Notes: a model not told the origin generated them from the sequence alone. Counted from the stretch's first letter, positions 1-8,612 are shown. The stretch: DNA of 64,000 bases from Murimonas intestini (GCF_024622195.1 NZ_JANKBI010000003.1:1-64000); one strand, 5' to 3'. Translations and numbers: made by a program.

Positions 1-811
<811 letters not shown>

Positions 812-905
812 TAAAGGTTTAGGCAAAAGAAAACGGATGGAAATGAATCAGTACTGTGTGTGGTTTTGAAGGTACAAACTTGAGAACACGAGACATAATG
901 GATGA

Positions 906-935
906 CATCGGTAGAGATACCGGTGTTTTTGTTTT
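906..935 (+). terminator. Intrinsic terminator after 23S rRNA
   Basis: An 8-bp stem (CATCGGTA with TACCGGTG, one G-T pair, GAGA loop) is followed by TTTTTGTTTT. It is the first plausible stop for the rRNA transcript, about 95 nt past the mature 23S end. Confidence 0.8.
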
Positions 936-943
936 GAAATTCA

Positions 944-972
944 TTGACACAGCGTCGGCAGAATGATATCAT
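944..972 (+). promoter_or_regulatory. Sigma-A promoter for the FAD oxidoreductase leader
   Basis: A perfect -35 box TTGACA (944-949) and TATCAT (967-972) are separated by 17 bp. Transcription would start near 979, giving a leader of about 155 nt before the next coding region. Confidence 0.75.
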
Positions 973-1043
973 AAATACGGTCGTGTGTAAAAATATGCAG
1001 ATATTGTGCAATATATAAATTCATAATTGGTTGAATGTCTCTA

Positions 1044-1103
1044 CCAACTGCCGTAACAGTTGTCTATATTGGATAGTATAGGTAATTATGGCAGTTGGTT
1101 TTT
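1044..1103 (+). promoter_or_regulatory. Terminator-like hairpin in leader; possible attenuator
   Basis: CCAACTGCCGTAA (1044-1056) pairs over 13 bp (one G-T) with TTATGGCAGTTGG (1086-1098), followed by TTTTT. The 5' arm can instead form a short hairpin CAACTG/CAGTTG (1045-1050 with 1057-1062), or pair with TTGGT at 1028-1032. The element lies after the promoter and before the ribosome site of the next gene. It could attenuate that gene or end a ~125-nt small RNA. No known riboswitch class was recognised. Confidence 0.6.
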
Positions 1104-1133
1104 AATAGAAGAAAGGTACTAGGAGGTAGCTAA

Positions 1134-2564
1134 ATGAAATATGACGTGGTAATTGTGGGAGCAGGGCCGGCAGGTATTTTTACAGCGCTTGAGCTGATTA
1201 AAAAGAAGCCGGAGAGTAAAATAGTTATCGTTGAAAAGGGCAGACCGATAGAAGAGAGGCGATGTCCTAAGAGTAAGACAAAAAAGTGTGTAAATTGTAA
1301 ACCGTATTGTCATATAACTACTGGGTTTTCAGGGGCAGGAGCTTTCTCGGACGGCAAATTATCACTCAGCTATGAAGTTGGAGGTGACCTGCCGGAGCTT
1401 ATAGGAGAAGAATTTGCCCAGGAGATGATTGATTATACAGATAAGATCTATCTGGAGTTTGGGGCGGATCATCATGTGGAAGGCGCAAAGCAGACAGAAG
1501 AAGTAAAAGAGATCAGAAGGCGTGCCATCAGGGCGGGACTTAAGCTTGTAGATTGTCCCATACGCCATCTTGGGACTGAAAAAGCCCAGGAAATATATTT
1601 ATCGATTGAAAAATACCTTATGGAAAAAGGTGTGGAGCTGGTATTTGGATATCAATGTACAAATATTATTCTGGAAGGACATACATGCAAAGGCATTTAT
1701 ATTGAAAACGGAAAAGAAAATAAGGAGATCCGCGGGAATAATATTGTAATTGCAACAGGAAGGCGCGGAGCTGACTGGCTTGAAAAACTATGTGCAGAAC
1801 ATGATATTGCGCACCAGCCGGGGACAGTCGACATAGGTGTGCGTGTTGAGGTGCGCAATGAGGTAATGGAGAAGGTTAATAACGTACTGTATGAATCAAA
1901 GCTGATAGGTTATCCAAAGCCTTTTAAGAATAAAGTAAGGACCTTCTGCCAGAATCCCGGCGGTTTTGTGAGTCAGGAGAATTATGATAATGATCTGGCT
2001 GTGGTAAACGGCCATTCATACAAGGACCTGAAGACGAATAATACGAATCTGGCGATCCTGTGCTCGCATAATTTTAATGCACCTTTTAATCAGCCAATCG
2101 CCTATGCCCAGAAAGTGGGAGAACTGACAAATATGCTGGGGGCCGGTCATATCCTGGTCCAGCGGTATGGAGATATCCTGGATGGGAAACGTACCTGGCA
2201 GAAGGAACTTGCACGCTCTAATGTCAGGCCTACTCTTCCAGATGCTGTGGCTGGAGATATAACTGCAGCAATGCCGTACAGGTCCATGCTGAACATCATA
2301 AATTTTATCCAGGCAGTAGATGAAGTTGTCCCTGGTTTTGCAGCTGAAGAGACATTGCTGTACTCTCCGGAGCTTAAATTTTACAGCAACAGAGTAAAGA
2401 TGGACACAGATTTTAATACAAGTATTGAGGGACTTCACTGCCTGGGCGATTCCAGCGGCTGGACGAGAGGTCTCATGATGGCGTCCGTCATGGGAGTTCT
2501 GATGGGTAAGAAGCTTGGAGAATCAAAGACCCCGCTGCAAGCAGACGGGGTATCAAACTTGTAA
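1134..2564 (+). CDS. FAD-dependent oxidoreductase (COG2509-like)
   Basis: This 476-residue soluble flavoprotein opens with a Rossmann dinucleotide motif (VVIVGAGPAGIFTALEL, residues 5-21). A Cys-rich insert follows (RRCPKSKTKKCVNCKPYC, about 42-60) and then the GGAGAFSDGKL-like segment typical of the uncharacterised COG2509 FAD dehydrogenases. A second nucleotide-binding stretch (NIVIATGRRGADWL) and a C-terminal GDSSGWTRGL motif complete the fold. The substrate is unknown; the cysteines suggest an Fe-S or thiol centre. The start is supported by AGGAGG at 1121-1126. The gene sits behind its own promoter and a possible attenuator. Its last residues (about PLQADGVSNL) are encoded in sequence resembling the repeat immediately downstream, so the C-terminus may have been remodelled by that repeat. 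Confidence 0.85.
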   Translation: MKYDVVIVGAGPAGIFTALELIKKKPESKIVIVEKGRPIEERRCPKSKTKKCVNCKPYCHITTGFSGAGAFSDGKLSLSYEVGGDLPELIGEEFAQEMIDYTDKIYLEFGADHHVEGAKQTEEVKEIRRRAIRAGLKLVDCPIRHLGTEKAQEIYLSIEKYLMEKGVELVFGYQCTNIILEGHTCKGIYIENGKENKEIRGNNIVIATGRRGADWLEKLCAEHDIAHQPGTVDIGVRVEVRNEVMEKVNNVLYESKLIGYPKPFKNKVRTFCQNPGGFVSQENYDNDLAVVNGHSYKDLKTNNTNLAILCSHNFNAPFNQPIAYAQKVGELTNMLGAGHILVQRYGDILDGKRTWQKELARSNVRPTLPDAVAGDITAAMPYRSMLNIINFIQAVDEVVPGFAAEETLLYSPELKFYSNRVKMDTDFNTSIEGLHCLGDSSGWTRGLMMASVMGVLMGKKLGESKTPLQADGVSNL

Positions 2565-2650
2565 CGCTGCAGAGCAGCGGGGTATTTGACCCTCGCGGCA
2601 TTCGCCAAATGCACATGCAAGCATGTTCACTTGGCTCATTGCTCGCGGGA
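2529..2650 (+). repeat. REP-like hairpin repeat overlapping a gene end
   Basis: Two near-copies of a GCTGCA..AGCAG..GGGGTAT unit lie in tandem, the first inside the preceding gene's 3' end and the second at 2565-2583 with a perfect CGCTGC/GCAGCG hairpin. A longer stem at 2604-2635 (GCCAA..ACATGC AA GCATGT..TTGGC) follows. It is flanked by direct copies of CTCGCGG (2592-2598, 2642-2648). There is no T-run, so this looks like an intergenic repeat rather than a terminator. Confidence 0.6.
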
Positions 2651-2678
2651 ATAAAGATATTTTTATGAGGATGGAGAT

Positions 2679-3242
2679 ATGGACATAAACAGACAGTTAA
2701 TTGAAGATAAAATCAGAGATGCCCAGTATGTCCTGGTTGGCATAGGGGAAGAATTTGCCGTTAAAGAAGATGGAGGCCGAACTAAAGAAAAGGTACTGCA
2801 GGCGTATAAGAATCTGAGCGGGCTGCTTGATGATAAATCTTATTTTATTGTCACGCTCCTGACAGATGATCTGATATTCGGAACAGATCTGAAGGCATCA
2901 CAGATCGTTGCCCCGTGCGGAAGCGATATGTCCGGAAATGTGGTCACCAATGAACATTATGATGAATCCTGTTACCTTCCCCAGTGGCAGAATTATCTTA
3001 AATGGCTTCAAAATACCCTGAACAGGAAGCTTTGTATTTTGGAGTTAGGGGTTGGGTTTCAATATCCCTCAGTGATACGCTGGCCATTTGAAAAAACGGG
3101 ATATTTAAATAAAAAGGCAGACTTTATCAGAGTACATTCCAAGTTTCCCCAGATGTCGGAGGAATTAAAGGACAAGGGAATATCTGTGGGAGAGAATCCT
3201 GTAGATTTTTTGCTGGAGAATTTAAGTACAGGCTCATATTAA
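2679..3242 (+). CDS. Sir2-like protein of unknown function
   Basis: This 187-residue soluble protein has an ATG preceded by GAGGATGGAGAT. Its second half (LELGVGFQYPSVIRWPFEKTG.. then ADFIRVHSKFP.. then GISVGENPVDFL) resembles the C-terminal Rossmann part of Sir2-type proteins. There GVG precedes a partner-nucleotide loop, and a hydrophobic strand plus a late GxNPVxF-like motif end the fold. The N-terminal GAGxS and IPDFR motifs and the zinc ribbon are absent, so classical deacetylase activity is unlikely. It has no obvious operon partner. A second degenerate Sir2-like gene occurs at 42524-43273. The family assignment is tentative. Confidence 0.6.
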   Translation: MDINRQLIEDKIRDAQYVLVGIGEEFAVKEDGGRTKEKVLQAYKNLSGLLDDKSYFIVTLLTDDLIFGTDLKASQIVAPCGSDMSGNVVTNEHYDESCYLPQWQNYLKWLQNTLNRKLCILELGVGFQYPSVIRWPFEKTGYLNKKADFIRVHSKFPQMSEELKDKGISVGENPVDFLLENLSTGSY

Positions 3243-3264
3243 GTACAGGCGAATGAGAATTTTG

Positions 3265-3293
3265 TTGACAAGGACATCTTTAAGTGGTAGTAT
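3265..3293 (+). promoter_or_regulatory. Promoter of the structured leader RNA
   Basis: TTGACA (3265-3270) lies 17 bp from TAGTAT (3288-3293), which overlaps TATAAT at 3291-3296. The transcript would begin near 3300, right at a 9-bp hairpin (ATTCAGGGC with GCCCTGAAT, 3304-3332). Confidence 0.75.
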
Positions 3294-3351
3294 AATAAAA
3301 ATTATTCAGGGCCGGCTCTGGCTGCCCTGAATGGAAGAAGGAGGAGCAGAA

Positions 3352-3417
3352 ATGAACAGTTATTTACATTTTATAACAGTCATGTACAGACATAATTGCA
3401 GACTTAACGGCTTGTAG
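3352..3417 (+). CDS. Putative 21-residue leader peptide
   Basis: ATG at 3352 is preceded by AAGGAGG (3338-3344) at ideal spacing and runs 21 codons to TAG. The peptide starts MNSYLHFITVMYRHN and ends NGL. It has no membrane or signal features. The frame overlaps the 5' arms of the two long stems in the surrounding leader. That arrangement fits a regulatory leader peptide better than a functional product. No match to a known leader peptide is claimed. Confidence 0.5.
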   Translation: MNSYLHFITVMYRHNCRLNGL

Positions 3418-3557
3418 CTGCTGCTGTCGTGAGACGCACAGATGCAGGCCTTTAGGTCTTATATGTCTGTGCAGAATGTAAGATAACTGTTCTAACAGAG
3501 CTCTGAAGTGGGAGGGTTTGTATGTAGCCCATGAAGCATTTAGAACGTTATATCAGA

Positions 3558-3597
3558 ACCGCACCAGGCATATAGGGTTGTCTGGCGCGGTTTTTTT
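3558..3597 (+). terminator. Intrinsic terminator ending the leader
   Basis: ACCGC-A-CCAG pairs with CTGG-C-GCGGT (one mismatch) and is followed by seven T (3591-3597). It lies 49 bp upstream of the first GNAT gene, so it would gate that gene unless a second promoter exists. Confidence 0.85.
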
Positions 3598-3645
3598 ATT
3601 TTGTAATATATGTGGAAAATCTGATATGCGATAGAAGAGGAGGAA

Positions 3646-4179
3646 ATGCGTGTGAAAAAGCGGGAGTTTAACTGGGATTTATTAAGAATACGAAAGTTTA
3701 CAGAGGATGATGCAGAGGAAGTAGCTGCATTGATTCAGAGGAATTTCAGAGAGGTAAATATAAAGGATTATGGTGAAGAGGCTGTGGAAGAGCTTTGCAG
3801 GACCCATAATGCAGCATGGGTGATAAATACAGCAAGTTATGCTCATATGTATTTATTCTGTCTGGAGGGCAGGATCATCGGATGCGGTTCGATATCAAGT
3901 TACTGGGGAAGAGAGGATGAAAGCATTCTTCTGACTGTTTTTGTTGCGCCGCAGCTGCATGGACAGGGGATTGGAAGAAAGATTATTGAGACCCTTGAAA
4001 ATGATGATTTATATATTAGAGCCAGGCGTGTGGAGATTCCGGCCTCGATTACTGCATGTGAATTCTATCGCAAATTAGGCTATGATTACAAGGACGGAAT
4101 CAGGCAGCTGGATAAAGACAATCTCTATAGATTGGAAAAGTTTAAAATTTCAGGGGAAGGAGTAAAGGGGAAAGTTTAA
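3646..4179 (+). CDS. GNAT family N-acetyltransferase
   Basis: This 177-residue GNAT protein would transfer an acetyl group from acetyl-CoA to an unknown amine. The pyrophosphate-binding motif A is clear (VAPQLHGQGIGRKIIETLE, about residues 106-124). The late strand and helix EIPASITACEFYRKLGYDYKDG are typical of the acyl-CoA site. RBS GAGGAGG precedes the ATG; a GTG two codons on is less likely. It is first of three closely spaced genes (GNAT, GNAT, Nim-like flavoprotein) behind the structured leader. A detoxification or resistance role is plausible from that context, but no substrate can be read from sequence. Confidence 0.88.
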   Translation: MRVKKREFNWDLLRIRKFTEDDAEEVAALIQRNFREVNIKDYGEEAVEELCRTHNAAWVINTASYAHMYLFCLEGRIIGCGSISSYWGREDESILLTVFVAPQLHGQGIGRKIIETLENDDLYIRARRVEIPASITACEFYRKLGYDYKDGIRQLDKDNLYRLEKFKISGEGVKGKV

Positions 4180-4214
4180 GGTTAGAAGACAGTAAATAGA
4201 AGGAGAACAGTATT

Positions 4215-4655
4215 ATGGAAATCAGAAAGATGCAGATTACAGATTACGAAGATATACGGGCACTGTGGCTGAGTACTCCCGGTATGGGACTCAATAATAT
4301 AGATGATTCAAAGGAAGGGATAGAGAAGTTTCTTAAGAGAAATCCCGGAACATGCTTTATATCTGAGAGGGAAGGCAGAATTACAGGTGTCATTATGAGC
4401 GGTCATGACGGCAGGAGAGGATATATATATCATATGGCGGTTGCAGCAGATGAAAGGAATCAGGGTATAGGTACGGCTCTGCTCGATCATGCCATGAATG
4501 CACTTGGGGAGGAAGGAATCAGCAAGGTGGCTCTTGTAGTGTTTGCAAGTAATGAGACAGGCAATAAATTCTGGGAGAAGCGTGGATTTATATCAAGGGA
4601 AGATCTCTACTACCGCAATAAGTGTATAAAAGAACTGACAAGAATGGATACATGA
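4215..4655 (+). CDS. GNAT family N-acetyltransferase
   Basis: This 146-residue GNAT protein has motif A at about 76-94 (MAVAADERNQGIGTALLDHA) and the C-terminal signature VFASNETGNKFWEKRGF, where the Asn and Phe positions fit RimI-like family members. RBS AGAAGGAGAACAG precedes the ATG. It lies 35 bp after the first GNAT and 13 bp before the flavoprotein gene, so the three are probably one transcript. The substrate is unknown. Confidence 0.9.
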   Translation: MEIRKMQITDYEDIRALWLSTPGMGLNNIDDSKEGIEKFLKRNPGTCFISEREGRITGVIMSGHDGRRGYIYHMAVAADERNQGIGTALLDHAMNALGEEGISKVALVVFASNETGNKFWEKRGFISREDLYYRNKCIKELTRMDT

Positions 4656-4668
4656 GGAGGAAGATGAA

Positions 4669-5130
4669 ATGTTTCATAAGATGAGGAATTTTAAAAGAGA
4701 GCTGCCAAAGGAAGAAGTGATGGAGCTTTTGAAAAACGGTGAATACGGAATATTGTCTACTGTGGGCGGGGACGGTTACCCATACGGTATTCCTGTAAAT
4801 TATGTATATGCAGATAATAAGATAGGCTTTCACTGTGCGCCGGATGCAGGCCATAAGTTAGAAAATATAAAATTTAACAGCAGAGTATGCTTTACCGTGG
4901 TAGGGGACACAGAAATACTTCCCTCAAAATTTTCTACAAAGTATGAAAGCGCTGTAGTATTTGGCACTGTACATGAGGCGGAGGATAAAAAGAAGATTCT
5001 GGAGTTGCTGGTCGATAAATACAGCAGTCAGTTTAAAAAAGAAGGTATGGAATATATAAGCAGATCAGCAGGTAAGACAGGAGTTTATGTAATAGAGATA
5101 GAGCATGTTACAGGAAAAGGCAGAAGGTGA
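4669..5130 (+). CDS. Pyridoxamine 5'-phosphate oxidase family protein (Nim-like)
   Basis: This 153-residue split-barrel flavin-binding protein begins MFHKMRNFKRELP and has the NGEYGILSTVGGDGYPYGIPVNYVY core, followed by HCAPDAGHKLENI. This is the pattern of small Nim/PNPOx-like proteins, where a conserved His after the core contacts cofactor. Some relatives reduce 5-nitroimidazoles; most have unknown roles. RBS GAGGAGGAAG precedes the ATG. It ends the putative GNAT-GNAT-flavoprotein transcript and converges on the minus-strand GH123-like gene 33 bp away. Confidence 0.88.
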   Translation: MFHKMRNFKRELPKEEVMELLKNGEYGILSTVGGDGYPYGIPVNYVYADNKIGFHCAPDAGHKLENIKFNSRVCFTVVGDTEILPSKFSTKYESAVVFGTVHEAEDKKKILELLVDKYSSQFKKEGMEYISRSAGKTGVYVIEIEHVTGKGRR

Positions 5131-5149
5131 CAGCGGTCAGCTTCTGCCT
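5118..5149 (-). terminator. Hairpin between convergent genes
   Basis: AGGCAGAAG (5118-5126) pairs perfectly with CTTCTGCCT (5141-5149). On the minus strand the stem is followed by TTTCC, so it best serves the GH123-like gene. On the plus strand there is no T-run. Confidence 0.5.
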
Positions 5150-5162
5150 GCAGGATAAAATC

Positions 5163-6851
5163 TTATGAGTTCCTCTGTGATGCTTCCAGTATTCTTCTGT
5201 TGAGTGCAGCCCTTTTATCAAGGAGCCATTTCGAATCTGCCGGGTAACTGGAAAAGGTGAGGGGAGCCTCCAGCCCTTCTTCTAGAAATTTCAGAGCAGC
5301 TTCCCTGGAAGTCAAAGATTCCAGAAGATACAGGGCACGCATATCCTGAATTGCCTCTCCCATAGCCTCAAGGCGGAGTGAGGGGACGGGGCCGTTTTCA
5401 CCGGGGTATACAAGGAAAGCATCGCCCGAAGGATAGCGCCTGGAAGCGTCTGTTACCATATAGGGGTTGACGGGATACCTTGAGAGTTCACTGTACCAGA
5501 AGTTGTAGCCCCAATGGAGGAAACCATGGATATTATATTTGTACATCTGCATGCCCAGAATACGTATCCTTGCAGTGGGCATGCAGAAAAATCTGTTAGA
5601 CACATCTCTGAACTGGGCTGAACAATAATAACACCAGAGGTTTTCAGCATGGTTTTCAAGAAACGGCTGGATCGAATCTGTCGCACAGACAGGATAATCC
5701 ACTTTACATTGCTTATAAAGTGAATAAGAGGAAAGAGCATCCATAACCGGCAGACATCCGCGGAAAGCGTCAACGATGGCTTTTGCTTTTTGATAAGAAG
5801 GCAGATGTCCCTGCTCTGTTTGAGGTTCATCCGATACATGAATAAAACAGCGGCCCTTTAGTCCTCTCTTTTCAACAAAATCTGATAAAACAGGCAGGAA
5901 TTGGCTGAGAAAGCTTCTGTATTCTTCTGAATCACCTGGGGTATTCCAGCCAAATAGCTGCTGTCTGCCAGCTTCTGAAGTCAGGATGATCTTTGGAGCA
6001 TATTTAGCGCCCCACTGGGTGAACAGGTGGGAGAATTCAAAATAAGTGATCCCTGCTCTTTCACACATACTGATCCATTTATCCAGAAGATCCATGTTAA
6101 ATGAATACATCCCGTCATTAAGCCTGACCTCCACTAACTGTACGGTAGGTCGTTCTGTACCGACAGCAGTGTCAAGCGGAGGAGTGAAGAGAGGGGTCAA
6201 TATCATATTACAGCCGTATGTCACGGCTGTTTTTATATACCTTTCCATCAGGAGGAAGTGTTCATCTGATAAGATTTCTGTATGGTACCAGTCTGCGATA
6301 CAGTCAGCATGGAACCATTCTGTATGGCAGAGTGACTGAGGCGGCAGATGCATATCAAGGCGCGTTATGGTAAAGGTACTGCTGCCAAGCAGACTGCCTG
6401 TTTCCGTATGTATGAAGACCGATACAGGATACGTGCCGGCGGGCAGGGAACAGCCTGATCCAACAGAAATGAACAGGCTTCTCCACTGACCGGGCAGCAA
6501 TTCGAAATCATATGGTATATCATACAGGGGATCAGGATAAAGTCCTGGCACTCTGCGCAGCACATTGTCATCTGTAAGCGGAGGACAGGGATATTCGGAA
6601 GGGACCAGACCGGTTTTCCGTATTGTGATCCAGGGCTTAAGAGGGCTCTCTACAGTTACTTTTACGTTGGGCAGCAGCGGGCCGTCATAATAATAGGCCA
6701 GCTGATAAGAAAATCGTTCATTGAGAAACATGGAAGCCTGTTCATAAGTACTGCCGCATGCACAGGGTTCATCCGGAAAGATTTTTTCAAGAGAGCTGAC
6801 GGGAATAAGCTGTAATTTCCCGCAGGAGTTATCTGAGTTGTTATCTGGCAT
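5163..6851 (-). CDS. DUF4091 / GH123-like glycoside hydrolase
   Basis: This 562-residue cytoplasmic protein has no signal peptide. Residues ~1-165 form a beta-rich N-terminal domain; the rest is a TIM-barrel DUF4091 domain of the GH123 clan, whose characterised members release beta-linked N-acetylgalactosamine by substrate-assisted catalysis. The Asp-Glu pair is present (FIHVSDEPQ, D341-E342), close to the position known for clostridial GH123. Aromatic residues around LHWGYNFWYS and the C-terminal GEAIQDMRALYLLE are also family features. It is transcribed divergently from the YesN-like regulator gene, and the shared 250-bp gap carries operator-like repeats. It should act on oligosaccharides imported by the neighbouring ABC system. 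Exact sugar specificity is not readable. Confidence 0.82.
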   Translation of the reverse strand: MPDNNSDNSCGKLQLIPVSSLEKIFPDEPCACGSTYEQASMFLNERFSYQLAYYYDGPLLPNVKVTVESPLKPWITIRKTGLVPSEYPCPPLTDDNVLRRVPGLYPDPLYDIPYDFELLPGQWRSLFISVGSGCSLPAGTYPVSVFIHTETGSLLGSSTFTITRLDMHLPPQSLCHTEWFHADCIADWYHTEILSDEHFLLMERYIKTAVTYGCNMILTPLFTPPLDTAVGTERPTVQLVEVRLNDGMYSFNMDLLDKWISMCERAGITYFEFSHLFTQWGAKYAPKIILTSEAGRQQLFGWNTPGDSEEYRSFLSQFLPVLSDFVEKRGLKGRCFIHVSDEPQTEQGHLPSYQKAKAIVDAFRGCLPVMDALSSYSLYKQCKVDYPVCATDSIQPFLENHAENLWCYYCSAQFRDVSNRFFCMPTARIRILGMQMYKYNIHGFLHWGYNFWYSELSRYPVNPYMVTDASRRYPSGDAFLVYPGENGPVPSLRLEAMGEAIQDMRALYLLESLTSREAALKFLEEGLEAPLTFSSYPADSKWLLDKRAALNRRILEASQRNS

Positions 6852-6981
6852 AATAGTTTCCTTTCTCTGTTTATATTTAGCAGAAGCAAATTTGGGATGC
6901 TTTTCTGCAGCCAGATTGATAATCCGGCTTGTCCCGTTTGATATAGTTATAGCACAGCGAATTATGGATTGCTATATTTTT

Positions 6982-7025
6982 GTGAAAACTGCGACTCTTT
7001 TTCACTGAAACGCAACGTTTGTGCA
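6982..7025. promoter_or_regulatory. Operator-like repeats in divergent intergenic region
   Basis: The 270-bp gap between the divergent GH123-like and regulator genes holds GTGAAA..TTTCAC (6982-6987 with 7000-7005) and AAACG..CGTTT (7008-7020). GCAACGTTTGTGCA (7012-7025) recurs as GCAACGATTGTGTA at 12758-12771 upstream of the binding-protein gene. A possible promoter for the regulator is TTTAAT (7038-7043) 17 bp before TATGAT (7061-7066). Confidence 0.45.
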
Positions 7026-7121
7026 GCTCTTCGCTCTTTAATTCCAGACCGGGATAAGGTATGATATATATAAAGCAGAAGTAAAGAGGCAGCAGGAGGA
7101 ATGCCTGTGACAGGAGGGGCT

Positions 7122-8612
7122 ATGAAGCTGAGAATTATTATTGTAGAGGATGAGACGCTGATACGAAAAGGAATCAGGAAGAAGACTGAGAATCTTGGTG
7201 CGGAGGTGGTGTTTGATACTGACAGCGGATACCGGCTGTTTGAATATATAAAGGAAAATGGGCAGGAGTGTTTTGACGTGCTCCTGGTGGATATATGTAT
7301 GCCTGTTATGAATGGTCTGGATGTGATCGCAGGGGTGAAGAAATTAAAAAATAATGTCAGGGTTGTCGTGCTGAGCGGTTACAGCAATTTTGATTACGCC
7401 AGACAGGCGATCAGGCTGGGGGTCAGCGAGTACCTTTTAAAGCCAATAGAACAGGATGCACTGAGGTCAGTGATTCAGAGGCTGGAAGCAGATGTCAGAA
7501 AGAACTATATGGACAGGATGAACAGGGCTGCAGACAATCTGGCTTTTCATATAATGGGGAGGGGAGATACAAGCCTGGAGGAGGATACAGTAAAGCTTAT
7601 AAGAGATATTTTTCCGTCAGGTTTTTTTGTGCGTATGTATCTGAAGGGAAACTGGAGGGGCAGATATAAATGTTTTGAAGAAGAGAAGGATGGGAAGTTT
7701 TGCTTTGTCTATGCTGACAGGCCTAACCTGCTGGTCAGTCTTATACAGGAAATCCCGGCAGATGACACAGCCGGAGCAGGGGATGAAGCCAATGGCAGAA
7801 TGGGCACCCACACGGTTTTTTATTCCGGAAAGATCACAGATCCGGAGGCAATAGCAGACTGTGTGAAGAGGGGGAAAAGAGTTCTGAAAGAAAGCTTGAT
7901 CCTGGACGAGAATATTGTTATCTTTGAAAGCGAACGGCAGAGTGAGGGAGAATTAAAAAAGTGGGATGAATACTTTGGGAACAGGTATCTTCTGCTTGGA
8001 GAGAGTCTGAAAGAGGGGGAAGCGGAGAAAATACGTCATCATATAAAAAGGATACTTACATATCATCATGTTCCTCAGACCATTCTGGAAAAGGCATACT
8101 TAAAAATAATCTGGAAAATTTGTGAGGAGAGAGGTAATATGCAGAACTTTCCAGATGAAGAATGGCTTCAGGAGTACGACACGAAAGAAGAATTTATAGA
8201 TGCAGCTATGGAAGCAGCTCTCCAGCTGCTGGATGCAGGGGAGGAAAAGGGAGGATTTCAGGAAAACGGGAGAATATCTCTGGATCAGGTCATTGATTAT
8301 ATCGAGAAAAACTATGACCAGGACATAACGCTTGTTGGGACCGCAGAGAGATTTTACATAAACAGAAGCCATCTGGCCAGGATTTTCAAAGCAAAGACAG
8401 GTACAACATTTAATAATTACCTGACAGAGGTCAGGATAAAAAATGCCTGCCGCCTTTTGAAAGAAGGACTGACAAGTACGGAGACGGCAGAGCAGGTTGG
8501 TTACGACAACAGCCGGTATTTCTGCCGCGTCTTCTGCAAGGTCATGGGATGTACGCCTGCAGGATATAAAGGAGGGGAGGGCTATGAGGACGATAAAAGG
8601 CTGGAAATTTAA
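7122..8612 (+). CDS. YesN-type response regulator, REC plus AraC HTH
   Basis: This is a 496-residue response regulator. An N-terminal receiver domain (phosphoacceptor D57 in LLVDICMPVMNG; signalling SGYSNFDYARQAIRLGVSEYLLKP) is followed by a ~230-residue linker and a C-terminal AraC-type double HTH (from about SLDQVIDYIEKNYDQDITL to the GCTPAGYK end). It would activate the glycan-use genes once phosphorylated by the adjoining YesM-like kinase. An upstream ATG at 7101 has its Shine-Dalgarno only 1-2 nt away. ATG 7122 has AGGAGG at good spacing and is preferred. It overlaps the kinase gene by 29 bp, indicating translational coupling. Confidence 0.92.
   Translation: MKLRIIIVEDETLIRKGIRKKTENLGAEVVFDTDSGYRLFEYIKENGQECFDVLLVDICMPVMNGLDVIAGVKKLKNNVRVVVLSGYSNFDYARQAIRLGVSEYLLKPIEQDALRSVIQRLEADVRKNYMDRMNRAADNLAFHIMGRGDTSLEEDTVKLIRDIFPSGFFVRMYLKGNWRGRYKCFEEEKDGKFCFVYADRPNLLVSLIQEIPADDTAGAGDEANGRMGTHTVFYSGKITDPEAIADCVKRGKRVLKESLILDENIVIFESERQSEGELKKWDEYFGNRYLLLGESLKEGEAEKIRHHIKRILTYHHVPQTILEKAYLKIIWKICEERGNMQNFPDEEWLQEYDTKEEFIDAAMEAALQLLDAGEEKGGFQENGRISLDQVIDYIEKNYDQDITLVGTAERFYINRSHLARIFKAKTGTTFNNYLTEVRIKNACRLLKEGLTSTETAEQVGYDNSRYFCRVFCKVMGCTPAGYKGGEGYEDDKRLEI

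Larger units (their letters stand above)
3300..3600 (+). promoter_or_regulatory. Structured leader RNA, possible peptide-coupled attenuator
   Basis: About 300 nt between promoter and first GNAT gene is densely structured. A hairpin at 3304-3332 precedes a ribosome site and a 21-codon frame. CAGTTATTTACATT (from 3357) pairs over ~15 bp with AATGTAAGATAACTG (ending 3489). Inside it TACAGACATA (3385-3394) pairs with TATGTCTGTG (3462-3471), but that same segment can pair with GCACAGA (about 3436-3442). GTTCTAA/TTAGAAC (about 3488-3546) forms another arm, and an intrinsic terminator closes the element. Ribosomes on the small frame would melt the first stems, the usual logic of translational attenuation. 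It could alternatively be a stand-alone structured ncRNA. Confidence 0.55.

Noticed and set aside
2565..2650. CRISPR or IS remnant
   Set aside because: There are no evenly spaced spacers, no transposase frame and no long terminal repeats; it fits a short hairpin repeat.
3300..3600. Known housekeeping RNA (RNase P, tmRNA, SRP, 6S)
   Set aside because: The conserved cores of RNase P, tmRNA and SRP RNA are absent. A 6S-like single long bulged hairpin is not the main fold, though 6S cannot be excluded strictly by eye.
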